A DNA stretch of 64,000 nt from Ruegeria atlantica (GCF_013032005.1 NZ_WQBE01000001.1:62001-126000); one strand, 5' to 3'. Positions 35,492-45,352 are shown, counted from the first letter of the stretch. A program made the numbers and translations. Notes: a model not told the origin generated them from the letters alone.

Positions 35492-36097
35492 CTACTGGTG
35501 GTCGGGGTCATCCATATAGCTTTGCAGCAGATTGAATTGCAGCATCAGAAACACCATCAGCGCTATCGGAAAGCCGAATGTTTCGATCTTGACCCAAAGG
35601 TCGGTGGACATCGTCCGCCAGACAAATTCGTTAGCTACGGCCAGAACGGCGAAGCAACCGCACAGACGTCGGGTCAGGATCATCCACCCCTCGTGGCGCA
35701 TGGGCAGCATTTCGTCCAGAACATAGGCGAGGTAGGATTTGCCCTGCAGCAGACCGATGCCAAGCATGATTGAAAAGAAGCCGTAGACCAGCGTGGTTTT
35801 CATTTTAAAAAACCGCTCGTCATTGAACCAGGCGGTCAGGCCGCCAAAGAAGATGACCATGAATGCGGTGAAAATCTGTATCCGGCTGAGCTTACCGGTC
35901 AGGAACCAAAGAACCCCCATCGCGGCCAGCATCAGCGGCACGAAAAGGATGGTGGCAATGATAAAGCCGGAATACTCGATGCCGCCGATCAGGAAGCTGT
36001 CGTCGCGCAGGCGTAGGTAGATGAAGAAAAATGCCAGTGGAGGCCCAAGCTCCAGCACTTGTTTCAGAAACGGGTTGATCTCTTTTTTGCCTGACAT
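35492..36097 (-). CDS. yciB: Inner-membrane protein YciB (septation protein A family)
   Basis: 201 residues from ATG 36097 (MSGKKEINPFLKQVLELGPPLAFFFIYLRLRD). Five or six transmembrane helices are visible, with the conserved TAWFNDERFFKMKTTLVYGFFSIMLGIGLLQGKSYLAYVL and WRTMSTDLWVKIETFGFP. YciB proteins act in envelope integrity and septation, and interact with the elongation and division machinery. It follows the DMT transporter gene by 16 bases on the same strand. Confidence 0.92.
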   Translation of the reverse strand: MSGKKEINPFLKQVLELGPPLAFFFIYLRLRDDSFLIGGIEYSGFIIATILFVPLMLAAMGVLWFLTGKLSRIQIFTAFMVIFFGGLTAWFNDERFFKMKTTLVYGFFSIMLGIGLLQGKSYLAYVLDEMLPMRHEGWMILTRRLCGCFAVLAVANEFVWRTMSTDLWVKIETFGFPIALMVFLMLQFNLLQSYMDDPDHQ

Positions 36098-36113
36098 AGT
36101 GGTTTCCTGCTGC

Positions 36114-37016
36114 TTACCCGCCCATTTCAACTATTACGGCGCCGAGTGCAATCAATGCCATCAGCGCAATCCGCCGTGGCCCCACGGTTTCCTTCAACAC
36201 CAGCCATCCGATCAGGGCCGCAAAGACGGTTGAGGTTTCACGTAGGACTGCCGCTTCGCCGACCTTGTCGAGCCTTGTGGCCAGCATGATGGCTCCGAAA
36301 GACATTGGGGCGATAATGCCGCCTGCAAGGCCGCGCAGCATCAAAGGCCCAATGGTAGGCCGATTGATCATCGCGCGCCATCTCAGAAAGGCATAGATCG
36401 GCATGGTCGCACCGTCGATCATGAAGAACCAGGCCAGAAAGGTGAACGGATCGGCAGTGGCGCGGATGCCATAGGCGTCATAGGTGGTGTAAAACGCCAC
36501 GAACAAGCCGGTCGAAACGGCCAATACCAGCGCTATGCCCAGCGTGTCGCGGTTGGTTTCGAGAAACCGAAAGTTATAGGCGGCCAATCCAAAGATACCA
36601 GCCAGCAGGACAGCCACGCCGAACCACTGGGTACCGGTGAAGGTTTCTCCGAACAGCAGATAGGCACCGATGACGGTGAACAGGGGGCCTGTGCCGCGGA
36701 CAACCGGGTAGACGACAGTGTAAGAGCCCTTGGTATAGGCCATCGCCTGCAGAACTTTGTAGGCGACATGGATCAGCCAGACGGTGGCAAAGATTGGCCA
36801 CATATAGGGTTCAGGCCACGGTACTACAAAAAAAGCGAACGGGGCGGCCATCAGGCAATAGCTAGCGTCGATCGCACCGCGTGATAGCCATGGATCGTGG
36901 CGGCCTTTTTGCAGGGCGCCGAACACTGCGTGCAGGAAGGCGGCCATCAAAGCAAGCCCCAGGGCAAGTTGATGGCCTGCTTCCGTGCCTTCGAGAGAGA
37001 TCAGCCAGTCGCTCAA
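36114..37016 (-). CDS. DMT-superfamily (EamA) membrane transporter
   Basis: 300 residues, from a TTG at 37016. About ten transmembrane segments in two EamA halves. The first half holds PVVRGTGPLFTVIGAYLLFGETFTGTQW, the second VLRETSTVFAALIGWLVLKETVGPRR. The substrate is unknown. It lies between ftsY and yciB on the same strand. Sequence differs strongly from the other DMT gene at 24.5 kb. Confidence 0.88.
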   Translation of the reverse strand: MSDWLISLEGTEAGHQLALGLALMAAFLHAVFGALQKGRHDPWLSRGAIDASYCLMAAPFAFFVVPWPEPYMWPIFATVWLIHVAYKVLQAMAYTKGSYTVVYPVVRGTGPLFTVIGAYLLFGETFTGTQWFGVAVLLAGIFGLAAYNFRFLETNRDTLGIALVLAVSTGLFVAFYTTYDAYGIRATADPFTFLAWFFMIDGATMPIYAFLRWRAMINRPTIGPLMLRGLAGGIIAPMSFGAIMLATRLDKVGEAAVLRETSTVFAALIGWLVLKETVGPRRIALMALIALGAVIVEMGG

Positions 37017-37032
37017 GTGTCAGATCATTTCG

Positions 37033-37096
37033 CTGGGAGGGGGCGGGGATTTTCCATCCCCAGCCCCCCCGAGGGTATTTGAGGCCAGATAAAGCT
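37033..37096. repeat. Intergenic repeat element, copy B
   Basis: GGGAGGGGGCGGGGATTTTC is followed by CATCCCCAGCCCCCCCGAGG and then GTATTTGAGGCCAGATAAAG. The G-rich and C-rich parts can pair as a hairpin (GGGGG...CCCCC). The second half matches copy A at 20326-20352 at most positions (core TTTGAGGCC-GAT-AA). It lies between ftsY and the DMT gene. Confidence 0.5.
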
Positions 37097-37101
37097 GCGG
37101 T

Positions 37102-38265
37102 TCAGGACTGATCCAGACCAGTGAGCGCGGCGGCGAATTCTTCGGGGTCGAAAGCGGCGAGGTCATCAATCTGCTCTCCGACGCCGATGGCGTGAATGGG
37201 CAGGCCGAACTTGTCAGCCAGTGCGACCAGAACGCCGCCCTTGGCCGTGCCGTCCAGTTTGGTCATCACCAGGCCCGAGACATCGGCTAGATTGCGGAAA
37301 GTTTCCACCTGACTCAGCGCGTTCTGACCGGTCGTGGCGTCCAGCACCAGCAAAGTGTTGTGCGGCGCGGTTTCGTCTTTCTTGCGGATAACACGGACGA
37401 TCTTGGCCAGTTCTTCCATCAGGTCGGCGCGGTTTTGCAGCCGACCGGCGGTGTCGATCATCAGCAAGTCGGCACCGTCCTCTTGCGCCTTGGTCAGCGC
37501 GTCGAAGGCAAGGCTGGCCGGATCGGACCCTTCAGGGGCGGTCAGGACGGGCACGCCCGCGCGTTCGCCCCAGACTTGCAGCTGTTCGACAGCGGCAGCG
37601 CGGAAGGTATCTCCTGCAGCGATCACGACCTTTTTGCCGGCAGCTTTGAACTGGCTGGCCAGTTTGCCGATCGTTGTGGTTTTACCTGAGCCGTTCACGC
37701 CGACGACCAGCACCACTTGCGGACGTTTGGCATAGATGGGCAGGGGTTTGGCGACTGGCTCCATTACGCGGGCCACTTCCTGCGCCAAAAGCTGTTTGAT
37801 TTCCTGGGTCGAGAGTTTGCGACCAAAACGCCCTTCGGCCATGTTGGCGGTGACACGTAAGGCAGTATCTACGCCCATATCCGAGGCGATCAGCAGCTCC
37901 TCGAGCTGTTCCAGCATGTCATCGTCCAGCGTACGGCGCACGGCGGTTTTGGCCTCGCTGCGCCCGAACAATCGACCCAATACGCCTTTGGAAGGTGTCG
38001 CCTCGGGGGGCGGGGGGGCAGGTGTCGGATCAACAGGCGCGGGCTCGGGTACCTCAACCGGTTGCGGCGCTGGCGTAGGTTCGGGCACCTCTGGGACTGG
38101 TTGGGGAACTTCCGGCACGGGTTCCGGCTGCGGCTCGGGGTCCGGGATGATCGGGTCGGGTGCGACCGTTTCCTCGCCCCCATCTTCAACAATGGCCTCA
38201 AGCCCTTGTTCGAGGCGGGACGAGGATTTGAACAACTTGTCCTTGAGCTTTGAGAAAAACGCCAT
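37102..38265 (-). CDS. ftsY: Signal recognition particle receptor FtsY
   Basis: 387 residues. The GTPase NG domain is complete: G1 GVNGSGKTTTIGKLA, G2 DTFRAAAVEQL, G3 DTAGR, G4 TKLDGTAKGG, and the C-terminal GVGEQIDDLAAFD. FtsY docks the SRP-ribosome complex at the membrane. Residues about 32-95 form an unusual acidic proline repeat (EP, VP and PEP units such as PEPVPEVPQPVPEVPEP), replacing the acidic A domain of E. coli. It is the first gene of a leftward unit ftsY, DMT transporter, yciB. Confidence 0.95.
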   Translation of the reverse strand: MAFFSKLKDKLFKSSSRLEQGLEAIVEDGGEETVAPDPIIPDPEPQPEPVPEVPQPVPEVPEPTPAPQPVEVPEPAPVDPTPAPPPPEATPSKGVLGRLFGRSEAKTAVRRTLDDDMLEQLEELLIASDMGVDTALRVTANMAEGRFGRKLSTQEIKQLLAQEVARVMEPVAKPLPIYAKRPQVVLVVGVNGSGKTTTIGKLASQFKAAGKKVVIAAGDTFRAAAVEQLQVWGERAGVPVLTAPEGSDPASLAFDALTKAQEDGADLLMIDTAGRLQNRADLMEELAKIVRVIRKKDETAPHNTLLVLDATTGQNALSQVETFRNLADVSGLVMTKLDGTAKGGVLVALADKFGLPIHAIGVGEQIDDLAAFDPEEFAAALTGLDQS

Positions 38266-38323
38266 TTTTGGTCTCCGCAGGTGTTCCCCTCACCTAATGC
38301 GGATTTGCGGCAGTTGCAAAGGG

Positions 38324-38962
38324 TCAGAGGAACGCAATCAGCAGACCCGCCTGAGCACCCCAATAAAGTGGCCAGACCAGATAAGGCGTGATCTTCAGGG
38401 CGGGGTGGCCCTTGGGCAGCAGGAACTTCTCGGTTGCCAAGATAAGATCCGAGGCAATGAAGGCCAGAGCTGCAGGCAAGGCCCATCTCAGGGCGCCGGT
38501 TTCGGGCAGGGTCAGTACGGCGACGCCCATCCCCAGAATGATCGGAATATAGCCCAGAACAGGACCTTTGAGGTCCCCGGCCCGTGGGGCCAACAGGGTG
38601 GCGGCGACAATGCCTAGAATGATAAGGGACCAGAAATATCCAGGCTGGTCGAAAATCAGGGCAAGATTGCTTGAAGGATGAGTAAGAAACAGGGCGATAT
38701 ATGCAAGGTGACCTGCGGCAAAGGCCCCAATCCCGGCCATGAAAGTGCTGTCAGTTTCGCGCGACAACAGCGCGTCGCCAATGGCGCACAATAAGAGGGC
38801 GACCACCAGAAGAAGCGGACCTGCACCCAACAAGGCAGTCACGGCCAGCAGTGCGACGGATGCAGTTTTCAACACGGATCGCAATGTGCTGGCCGGACGC
38901 GGCGACAGCGGCAGGTAGGCCAAAGCACAAGCAGCCGCGAGCCAGAACAGTACAGTTGTCAT
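38324..38962 (-). CDS. Lysoplasmalogenase / YhhN-family membrane protein
   Basis: 212 residues and about eight transmembrane helices. The YhhN motifs LLLCAIGDALLSRETDSTFMAGIGAFAAGHLAYIALF (with conserved G-D and F-xx-G-xx-x-F-x-x-GH) and FIASDLILATEKFL are present. Vertebrate TMEM86B and Legionella relatives hydrolyse the vinyl ether of lysoplasmalogens. The bacterial role here is inferred only from the family. Confidence 0.85.
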   Translation of the reverse strand: MTTVLFWLAAACALAYLPLSPRPASTLRSVLKTASVALLAVTALLGAGPLLLVVALLLCAIGDALLSRETDSTFMAGIGAFAAGHLAYIALFLTHPSSNLALIFDQPGYFWSLIILGIVAATLLAPRAGDLKGPVLGYIPIILGMGVAVLTLPETGALRWALPAALAFIASDLILATEKFLLPKGHPALKITPYLVWPLYWGAQAGLLIAFL

Positions 38963-39007
38963 AGATACCTCTCCGTTTTCAGCAGCTTGTGACGGGTTGT
39001 TGATTCA

Positions 39008-39027
39008 CCTCAACCGTGACGTTGAGG
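39008..39027. promoter_or_regulatory. Palindrome between the divergent YhhN gene and the 39.1 kb gene
   Basis: CCTCAAC-CGTGAC-GTTGAGG is a perfect 7-base inverted repeat with a 6-base centre. It lies 46 bases upstream of the lysoplasmalogenase start and about 60 upstream of the hypothetical gene. A regulator site is plausible; a hairpin is the alternative. Confidence 0.35.
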
Positions 39028-39086
39028 CAGGGATCCTGCGGAAATGGTGATTGGCGCCGGACAATTGCTTCTGACACAATGTGGCT

Positions 39087-39482
39087 ATGCTCAGATATCT
39101 TGTGATTCTTTTTCTGCTGCCCGCGTATTCAGCGACGGCTCAATCAGCCCTGTCGGGTGCGGATTTTGACGACTACACGCGGGGGAAAACCCTGTTCTAC
39201 GGTTTTCAGGGGCAGGTATATGGCGTTGAGCGGTACTTGCCCAATCGCCGTGTCATCTGGTCGTTTCTGGATGGCGATTGCAAGCATGGCGTCTGGTATG
39301 AAAAGGATGCCCAGATCTGTTTCATCTACGAAGACCGTCTGGACCCACAATGCTGGGTGTTCACCCGATCAGGGGGTGGTCTGATCGCGCAATTCGAAGG
39401 CGACCCGGAAGAAACCGAGCTTTATGAGGCCGAGGATGTTGACGAAGAGATGATCTGCCATGGGCCGGATGTTGGCGTCTGA
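39087..39482 (+). CDS. Secreted hypothetical protein with four cysteines
   Basis: 131 residues from ATG 39087 (a GTG two codons earlier is possible; neither has a clear ribosome site). A Sec signal (MLRYLVILFLLPAYSATAQS) is followed by a small domain: FDDYTRGKTLFYGFQGQVYGVERYLPNRRVIWSFLDGDCKHGVWYEKDAQICFIYEDRLDPQCWVF. The cysteines after GD, in QICF, in PQCW and in EMICH may form disulfides in the periplasm. It is found in roseobacters but has no known function to me. It is convergent with xseA. Confidence 0.75.
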   Translation: MLRYLVILFLLPAYSATAQSALSGADFDDYTRGKTLFYGFQGQVYGVERYLPNRRVIWSFLDGDCKHGVWYEKDAQICFIYEDRLDPQCWVFTRSGGGLIAQFEGDPEETELYEAEDVDEEMICHGPDVGV

Positions 39483-39489
39483 GACCGGC

Positions 39490-40983
39490 TCAGAACAATG
39501 AACCCTGATCTGGCGCGTCTTTTTTGGGCGTTTTTTTCGTAGCTGATCGTGGGGCAGCTGTTTGACCGGTGGTCAGCACGCCATCGGCGAACTCTATCTC
39601 AAGTGAGCCATGCTTTGCAGCCTGAGCTTTTGTCGTGACAACCTGATCCTCGGCGCGGACCACAGCATAACCCCGTTGCAACGTTGCCTTGTAGCTGAGC
39701 GTTTCGCGTAGGCGGTCGGTGGCGTCCAGCTGTTGTCGCATCCGGTCCAGACGCGTTGTTTGGGCGGCGTTCATACGCTCAGCTAATCGGGTGATGGATT
39801 GGCGCTGTATCTCGATCTCACGCTGAATGGGACGCAAGGACAGGCGTGACGACAGGTTGCGCACCGCTTCTTGTCGGCTTGAAACAAGGTTGCGCAGAGT
39901 CGAGGGGCGTAGGTGGGAGGAAAGTTTAACCACTTGTAGGCGGCGGTTCTGCACACCGCGCTCAAGCGCCGGGGTCAGGCGATCTGCAATCAAATCAAGC
40001 CGTTGACGCGGGGTATTCAACAAGCTGTCCGGTCGCGGTAGCGCACGCGATAGGTCGCGCAGGCGCTGCAACCGCCGTTGGACCGCATCGGTTGCGGCAC
40101 GCGACAGACGTGCGCCTTGTTCGCCGGTCCAGGCCAGGAGCTCTATCCGTACAGGTACGGCCAGTTCGGCGGCGGCGGTCGGGGTGGGCGCGCGACGGTC
40201 TGAGACGTAGTCAATCAGCGTCGTGTCCGTCTCGTGCCCCACGGCCGAGATCAGCGGGATATCTGATCCCGCAGCGGCGCGCGCCACGATTTCCTCATTA
40301 AAGCCCCACAGGTCTTCGATCGATCCGCCGCCTCGGGCGACGATGATCAGGTCGGGGCGCGGCAGAGCCCCGCCGGGTGTTAATTTGTTGAACCCGTTGA
40401 TCGCATTTGCAACTTCGGGGGCACAGTTCGACCCCTGCACGGCGACTGGCCAGATCAGAACCTTACGCGGGAACCGATCCCGCAGGCGGTGCAGTATGTC
40501 CCGGATCACCGCCCCTGAGGGAGAGGTCACAACACCGATGACCTGTGGCAGATAGGGCAGCGGTTTTTTACGCTCGGGGGCAAACAGCCCTTCGGCCTCA
40601 AGCTGTTTCTTGCGTTTCTCCAGCAACGCCATCAGCGCGCCTTGTCCGGCAACGGCGACCTCATCGACGTTCAAGTTGTATTTCGACTGCGCGCCAAATG
40701 CGGTCAGTCGACCGGTGACCACAACCTCCAACCCTTCTTCGGGGACAACGGACAAGCCCGAGATCTGGCCTTTCCATGTGGTGCAGGCCAGCACATTCCG
40801 GTCATCCTTGATGTCGTAATAGAGATGACCCGAGCGCGCCTTGAACACGCGCCCGACCTCGCCGCGCACACGGATTCGGCCGAACGTGCCTTCTAGCGTG
40901 CGTTTCACCTCGCCCGAGATGTCCGAGACAGTGTATTCAGGGGTGTTTTGGCCGGGAATGGGGTCGTCAAGCAGGTCGGACAT
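39490..40983 (-). CDS. xseA: Exodeoxyribonuclease VII large subunit
   Basis: 497 residues from ATG 40983 (MSDLLDDPIPGQNTPEYTVSDISGEVKRTLEGTFGRIRVRGEV, the OB-fold). The catalytic domain has VVTSPSGAVIRDILHRLRDRFP, DLIIVARGGGSIEDLWGFNEEIVARA and ISAVGHETDTTLIDYVSDRRAPTPTAAAE. A long C-terminal coiled coil follows. The enzyme degrades single-stranded DNA. The reading frame stays open to 41538, but that extension is antisense to purD and is not part of the gene. Confidence 0.95.
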   Translation of the reverse strand: MSDLLDDPIPGQNTPEYTVSDISGEVKRTLEGTFGRIRVRGEVGRVFKARSGHLYYDIKDDRNVLACTTWKGQISGLSVVPEEGLEVVVTGRLTAFGAQSKYNLNVDEVAVAGQGALMALLEKRKKQLEAEGLFAPERKKPLPYLPQVIGVVTSPSGAVIRDILHRLRDRFPRKVLIWPVAVQGSNCAPEVANAINGFNKLTPGGALPRPDLIIVARGGGSIEDLWGFNEEIVARAAAGSDIPLISAVGHETDTTLIDYVSDRRAPTPTAAAELAVPVRIELLAWTGEQGARLSRAATDAVQRRLQRLRDLSRALPRPDSLLNTPRQRLDLIADRLTPALERGVQNRRLQVVKLSSHLRPSTLRNLVSSRQEAVRNLSSRLSLRPIQREIEIQRQSITRLAERMNAAQTTRLDRMRQQLDATDRLRETLSYKATLQRGYAVVRAEDQVVTTKAQAAKHGSLEIEFADGVLTTGQTAAPRSATKKTPKKDAPDQGSLF

Positions 40984-41058
40984 TTCAGCGCCTTGTGTCA
41001 AATGCCCGGCCAGCTTAGAACGCGCGCAAGGCGAGGCCAAGCAGATCGGAGAGCATTC

Positions 41059-42321
41059 ATGAATATCCTCATTCTCGGCAGTGGTGGGCGGGAACACAGC
41101 CTGGCTTGGGCGGTGATGCAGAACCCTAAATGTGACCGTCTGATCGTGGCGCCGGGAAATGCCGGGATCGCGCAGATCGCGGATTGTGCCGCGCTGAATA
41201 TTGAGAACGGTGGGGACGTCGTTAGTTTTGCTGAGGAAAACGCGATTGACTTCGTGATTGTAGGCCCCGAGGCACCCTTGGCTGCCGGCGTGGCGGATCG
41301 CCTGCGCGAAGCAGGCGTGCTGGTTTTTGGGCCTTCTGCGGCGGCAGCCCAGTTGGAGGCGTCGAAAAGTTTTACCAAGGAAATCTGCGATGCGTCGGGC
41401 GCACCGACCGCAGCCTATGCGCGGTTTACCGAGGCTGAACCAGCCAAAGCCTATATTCGCGAACAAGGGGCTCCGATTGTCGTCAAGGCCGATGGATTGG
41501 CCGCAGGCAAGGGCGTGATCGTGGCGATGGATGACCAAACCGCTCTGGACGCCATCGACGACATGTTCGGCGGTGCTTTTGGCGGGGCAGGGGCCGAGGT
41601 TGTCATCGAAGAGTTCATGGATGGAGAAGAGGCGTCACTGTTCGTGCTGTGCGATGGCGAGAACATCCTGTCCGTCGGCACCGCACAAGACCACAAGCGC
41701 GTGGGCGAGGGTGATACCGGACTGAATACTGGCGGTATGGGCGCCTATTCACCGGCACCGGTTCTGAGTGCTGAGATCGAAGAACGCGCGATGGAAGAGA
41801 TTATCAAGCCCACCGTGGCTGAAATGAAGCGTCGTGGTATGCCGTTTCAGGGCGTCCTTTATGCTGGTCTGATGATCAAGGACGGTCAGTCTCGGTTGGT
41901 AGAATACAATGTGCGCTTTGGTGATCCCGAGTGTCAGGTTCTTATGATGCGCCTCGGTGCGCAGGCGATGGACCTGATGCATGCCGCTGCCGAGGGCCGG
42001 TTGGGCGAGGCGCGGGTGAACTGGGCGGATGATCATGCCCTGACCGTGGTGATGGCGGCGAATGGATATCCGGGTGCGTACGAAAAGGGCAGTGTGATCA
42101 ATGGTCTGGAGGGCCTTCCCGAGGATAGCGGGAATATGGTGTTCCACGCCGGAACCAAGGCTTCGGAGGGTCAGATCGTGGCCTCTGGCGGTCGCGTACT
42201 GAATGTCACTGCCCGTGGAGGCACATTGCAAGAGGCACGGGACCGGGCCTATGCGGCGGTCGACGGGATTGACTGGCCTGATGGGTTCTACCGTCGCGAC
42301 ATCGGCTGGCGGGCGCTCTGA
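41059..42321 (+). CDS. purD: Phosphoribosylamine-glycine ligase
   Basis: 420 residues from ATG 41059 (MNILILGSGGREHSLAWAV). ATP-grasp motifs: PIVVKADGLAAGKGVIVA, EEFMDGEEASLFVLCDG, GDTGLNTGGMGAYSPAP and the metal-binding VEYNVRFGDPECQVLMMRL. It makes GAR in purine synthesis. It is divergent from xseA with 75 bases between starts, a linkage common in alphaproteobacteria. Confidence 0.96.
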   Translation: MNILILGSGGREHSLAWAVMQNPKCDRLIVAPGNAGIAQIADCAALNIENGGDVVSFAEENAIDFVIVGPEAPLAAGVADRLREAGVLVFGPSAAAAQLEASKSFTKEICDASGAPTAAYARFTEAEPAKAYIREQGAPIVVKADGLAAGKGVIVAMDDQTALDAIDDMFGGAFGGAGAEVVIEEFMDGEEASLFVLCDGENILSVGTAQDHKRVGEGDTGLNTGGMGAYSPAPVLSAEIEERAMEEIIKPTVAEMKRRGMPFQGVLYAGLMIKDGQSRLVEYNVRFGDPECQVLMMRLGAQAMDLMHAAAEGRLGEARVNWADDHALTVVMAANGYPGAYEKGSVINGLEGLPEDSGNMVFHAGTKASEGQIVASGGRVLNVTARGGTLQEARDRAYAAVDGIDWPDGFYRRDIGWRAL

Positions 42322-42383
42322 TCCAAAACGCTCCCGCGTCCTGACGCTGCATCAAAGATGCACCGCCAAAGGCCTTGGGCCGG

Positions 42384-42405
42384 GCAGCCCGCTGGCGCGG
42401 GCTGC
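42384..42405. terminator. Hairpin between convergent purD and VCBS gene
   Basis: GCAGCCCGC-TGGC-GCGGGCTGC is a perfect 9-base-pair stem with a tetraloop, 62 bases after the purD stop. It lacks a clean T-run (GGTCGGTTCTATTTTGG follows), so it is a probable, not certain, terminator. Confidence 0.6.
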
Positions 42406-42413
42406 GGTCGGTT

Positions 42414-43201
42414 CTATTTTGGACAGGCCAGTGCCCCTTTCATTGCGGATGGGGTAAAGGGCAGCAGTTCCCGTTTTTTCCAGCCATCATCGTAGTTGAT
42501 GCTGACAATGCTGCTCCAGTCAGCGTTGACCACAATAATTTCACGGTTTCCTCCGCATTTGCGAATGCCACCGGTGATGAAGTCCTCTCCAATCTGGTGA
42601 TTGGTCAAACCGGGTAGGGTTGCGATCTCGGTCAGTTCGCTGTTCTGGAATCGCCAAATGCGCAGGGTTTTGGCTAGATGCGGGCGGTCGATGTAAGCAA
42701 TCTCGACTAGCCCGTCATCATCCAGATCTGCTGCGCCAATTGGAGCGAGCCAGCGAAAGCGGGTCCCAATGTGGGGCGTGGCTGCGATCTTTTCTCCGCG
42801 TGCATCATAGATTGCGAGTTGTGCACCGGCATGGACGTTGGACTCCACGACGATCACTTCGTTTGATCCATCTAGATTGATATCGACTAGACGGGGACTG
42901 AGGTCTTCAAAGACGCGATCAAGCGGCAACTTGATGGTCAGAACCGAGCGTTTGTATACCGGCTGGATGAAGAGCGTTTTAGTTGACGTATTCGAAACTT
43001 TGAGTTCAAGCGCGCCATATTCGATGTCGTCGCCCAGTACGCCGTGGGCATAGCGTGTCGTTGGCTCAGTGAAGCGGGCGCTTGTGATGGTGTCTGCAGC
43101 TGCTGGTCCCATCCCCGTCAGCCACACACTCAACGCCAGCACCGCGCCGCGTGCCCGATGTTGCCACAGACGGGCGGGCAGACGCGGCGCTTTGAAAAGC
43201 A

Positions 43202-43202
<1 letters not shown>
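42414..43202 (-). CDS. Secreted VCBS/FG-GAP-like beta-propeller protein
   Basis: 262 residues. An N-terminal signal (GAVLALSVWLTGMGPAAA-D) is followed by repeats of the calcium-binding DxDxDG-like kind: LVDINLDGSNEVIVVES, GAADLDDDGLVEIAYID, and FITGGIRKCGGNREIIVVNAD. These are FG-GAP/VCBS propeller blades. A surface or periplasmic role is likely; no enzyme motif is seen. Its start overlaps the ferredoxin stop (TGATG). Confidence 0.82.
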
Positions 43203-44024
<822 letters not shown>

Positions 44025-44028
44025 GCCT

Positions 44029-44802
44029 CTAGCGACAAACAGATCCGCTGCGGCGGCGCGCTGTGTCAAAATGGAAATGCCCTTTGTGATAGCGGTCGGC
44101 GTCCGGACCCAGAACTGTGCCGAACAGACCGCAAGCACCTGCATGAAGCTCACGCATGGCGTCGCTTGTATCTTCAGCTGTCCACCCGTCGCGTACCGTG
44201 ATCACAGTGCCATCCATGAGTACGAAAGATGAGATATCAATCGCGCGACCGCGGGCGTGTTCCGACATTCGCGCGCGCGGCTGATTGTTCTGTGTCTTGC
44301 ACGCATAATGGCCGGCCAGACGAATTCCTTTCAAACCGCCACCCTGATCCGCAAAGGTCGGTTTAGCCGTGTTCTCCAGCCAAGTCTTGAGCGTGATGGC
44401 GGTTTCGCAATCCATCAGCGCCAATTGGCTGAGAAAGACATCAGACACCACGCGGATACGCACGGGATCGGCAATGCCGCATCCCCTGTACTTTCCTCTA
44501 AAGGGTTTTCGGCTCTCGCCGAGAATGGTCCAGTCACCACACACCGCACCGCGATCGCGCATCCGTTCGCGGCCAACCTCGATCTGACGGAATTTGCAGG
44601 GTCGCAGTCGCGGTCTGGGGGATACAGTCAGTTCGCGCTTGGCGGGGGCTGCGACGGCGTCTTCCTCCAACAGGACGTCCAATTCAGCGGACGGGTCATA
44701 GGCCACCAGTTCATGCGGTTGAGCCTGCGCAGGCTCCTCGCAATCTGGCGCGGCACTCGCCATACCTACGCATAAAAAAAACAGAGGGGTTAAAACTCGC
44801 AT
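44029..44802 (-). CDS. Extensin-like C-terminal-domain protein (D-Ala-D-Ala/M15-like fold)
   Basis: 257 residues. A Sec signal (MRVLTPLFFLCVGMASA) and a Pro/Glu-rich linker lead to the extensin-like domain: CGIADPVRIRV, MDCETAITLKTWLENTA, ARMSEHARGRAIDISSFVLMDG (the zinc-type SxHxxGRAxD motif) and YHKGHFHFD. The family is related to peptidoglycan peptidases of the VanY/M15 type. It is convergent with the DnaE2 fragment, 4 bases away, and its 3' end seems duplicated at 45084-45160. Confidence 0.87.
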   Translation of the reverse strand: MRVLTPLFFLCVGMASAAPDCEEPAQAQPHELVAYDPSAELDVLLEEDAVAAPAKRELTVSPRPRLRPCKFRQIEVGRERMRDRGAVCGDWTILGESRKPFRGKYRGCGIADPVRIRVVSDVFLSQLALMDCETAITLKTWLENTAKPTFADQGGGLKGIRLAGHYACKTQNNQPRARMSEHARGRAIDISSFVLMDGTVITVRDGWTAEDTSDAMRELHAGACGLFGTVLGPDADRYHKGHFHFDTARRRSGSVCR

Positions 44803-44943
44803 AAAACAACTCGTTCATTTTCCGGCCCGACCAATGGTCGCCTGACCAGCCTCAAAGCAGGTGTCGCGGCGTGGACCAGTCTGGGCTTTGCAAAATCCTT
44901 TTCCTATTCAAAGCCAGAGTATAGCAGGGATTTCTCATCGCTT

Positions 44944-45160
44944 GAACAAATTGCTCTGTGCTGGCTTTCCCTTGTTGCCTCAGCGCATGTCGAAATGCTG
45001 TGCGCATTTGGTGCCTAATTTGAACGCAGAGATGTTGAGGATATCTCGCGGAGCTGGATGTGATGGTGCGGGCGGGGGGATAGGTCTGCAATGCGGACAA
45101 ATCTGCCGTTCAAGCGCAGCGTAGCAAAGTCCCCTTTAGAGCCAAGAGTTCGAATACGGG
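44944..45160 (+). pseudogene. Decayed second copy of the dnaE2 3' end with extensin 3' end
   Basis: 44944-45083 aligns in order with 43878-44024: GAACAA..., TTGTTGC..., GCGCATTTGGTG, TTGAGGATATCTCGCGG and CTGGATGTGATGGTGCGG...TAG. Translation of the last part gives EDIS-LDVMVRAGG*, against EDISSMLDVLVRGEG* in the first copy, with a single-base frameshift and small gaps. After the stop, similarity continues into the antisense extensin end (KG-DFATLR-NGRFVR against KGHFHFDTARRRSGSVCR). Order and orientation match the first copy, which implies an old tandem duplication followed by decay. Confidence 0.55.
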
Positions 45161-45322
45161 GATGTCGATTCAAGAAATTGGCTAAAACTGTCTACCAATC
45201 CAAAAAGAAGGTTTACTACTACATTCGCTGTCGTTTCGTATCTTTAGCGACTTGAGCCACTCAAGTAAGCGCAGGACACAACCACCTGTCTAACACACCT
45301 TGAGCTGTGACAAGTTGGAAAT

Positions 45323-45352
45323 GTAGAACCTGTTCATTTCATCAGGTTCTAC
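45323..45352 (-). terminator. Hairpin downstream of azoR
   Basis: GTAGAACCTG and CAGGTTCTAC are perfect 10-base arms around a 10-base loop, 21 bases beyond the azoR stop. No long T-run follows on the minus strand (ATTTCC), so termination is plausible but not certain. Confidence 0.5.

Noticed and set aside
40984-41538. N-terminal extension of xseA by 185 codons
   Set aside because: The extension lies antisense to purD and has no xseA family sequence; the OB-fold begins at ATG 40983.
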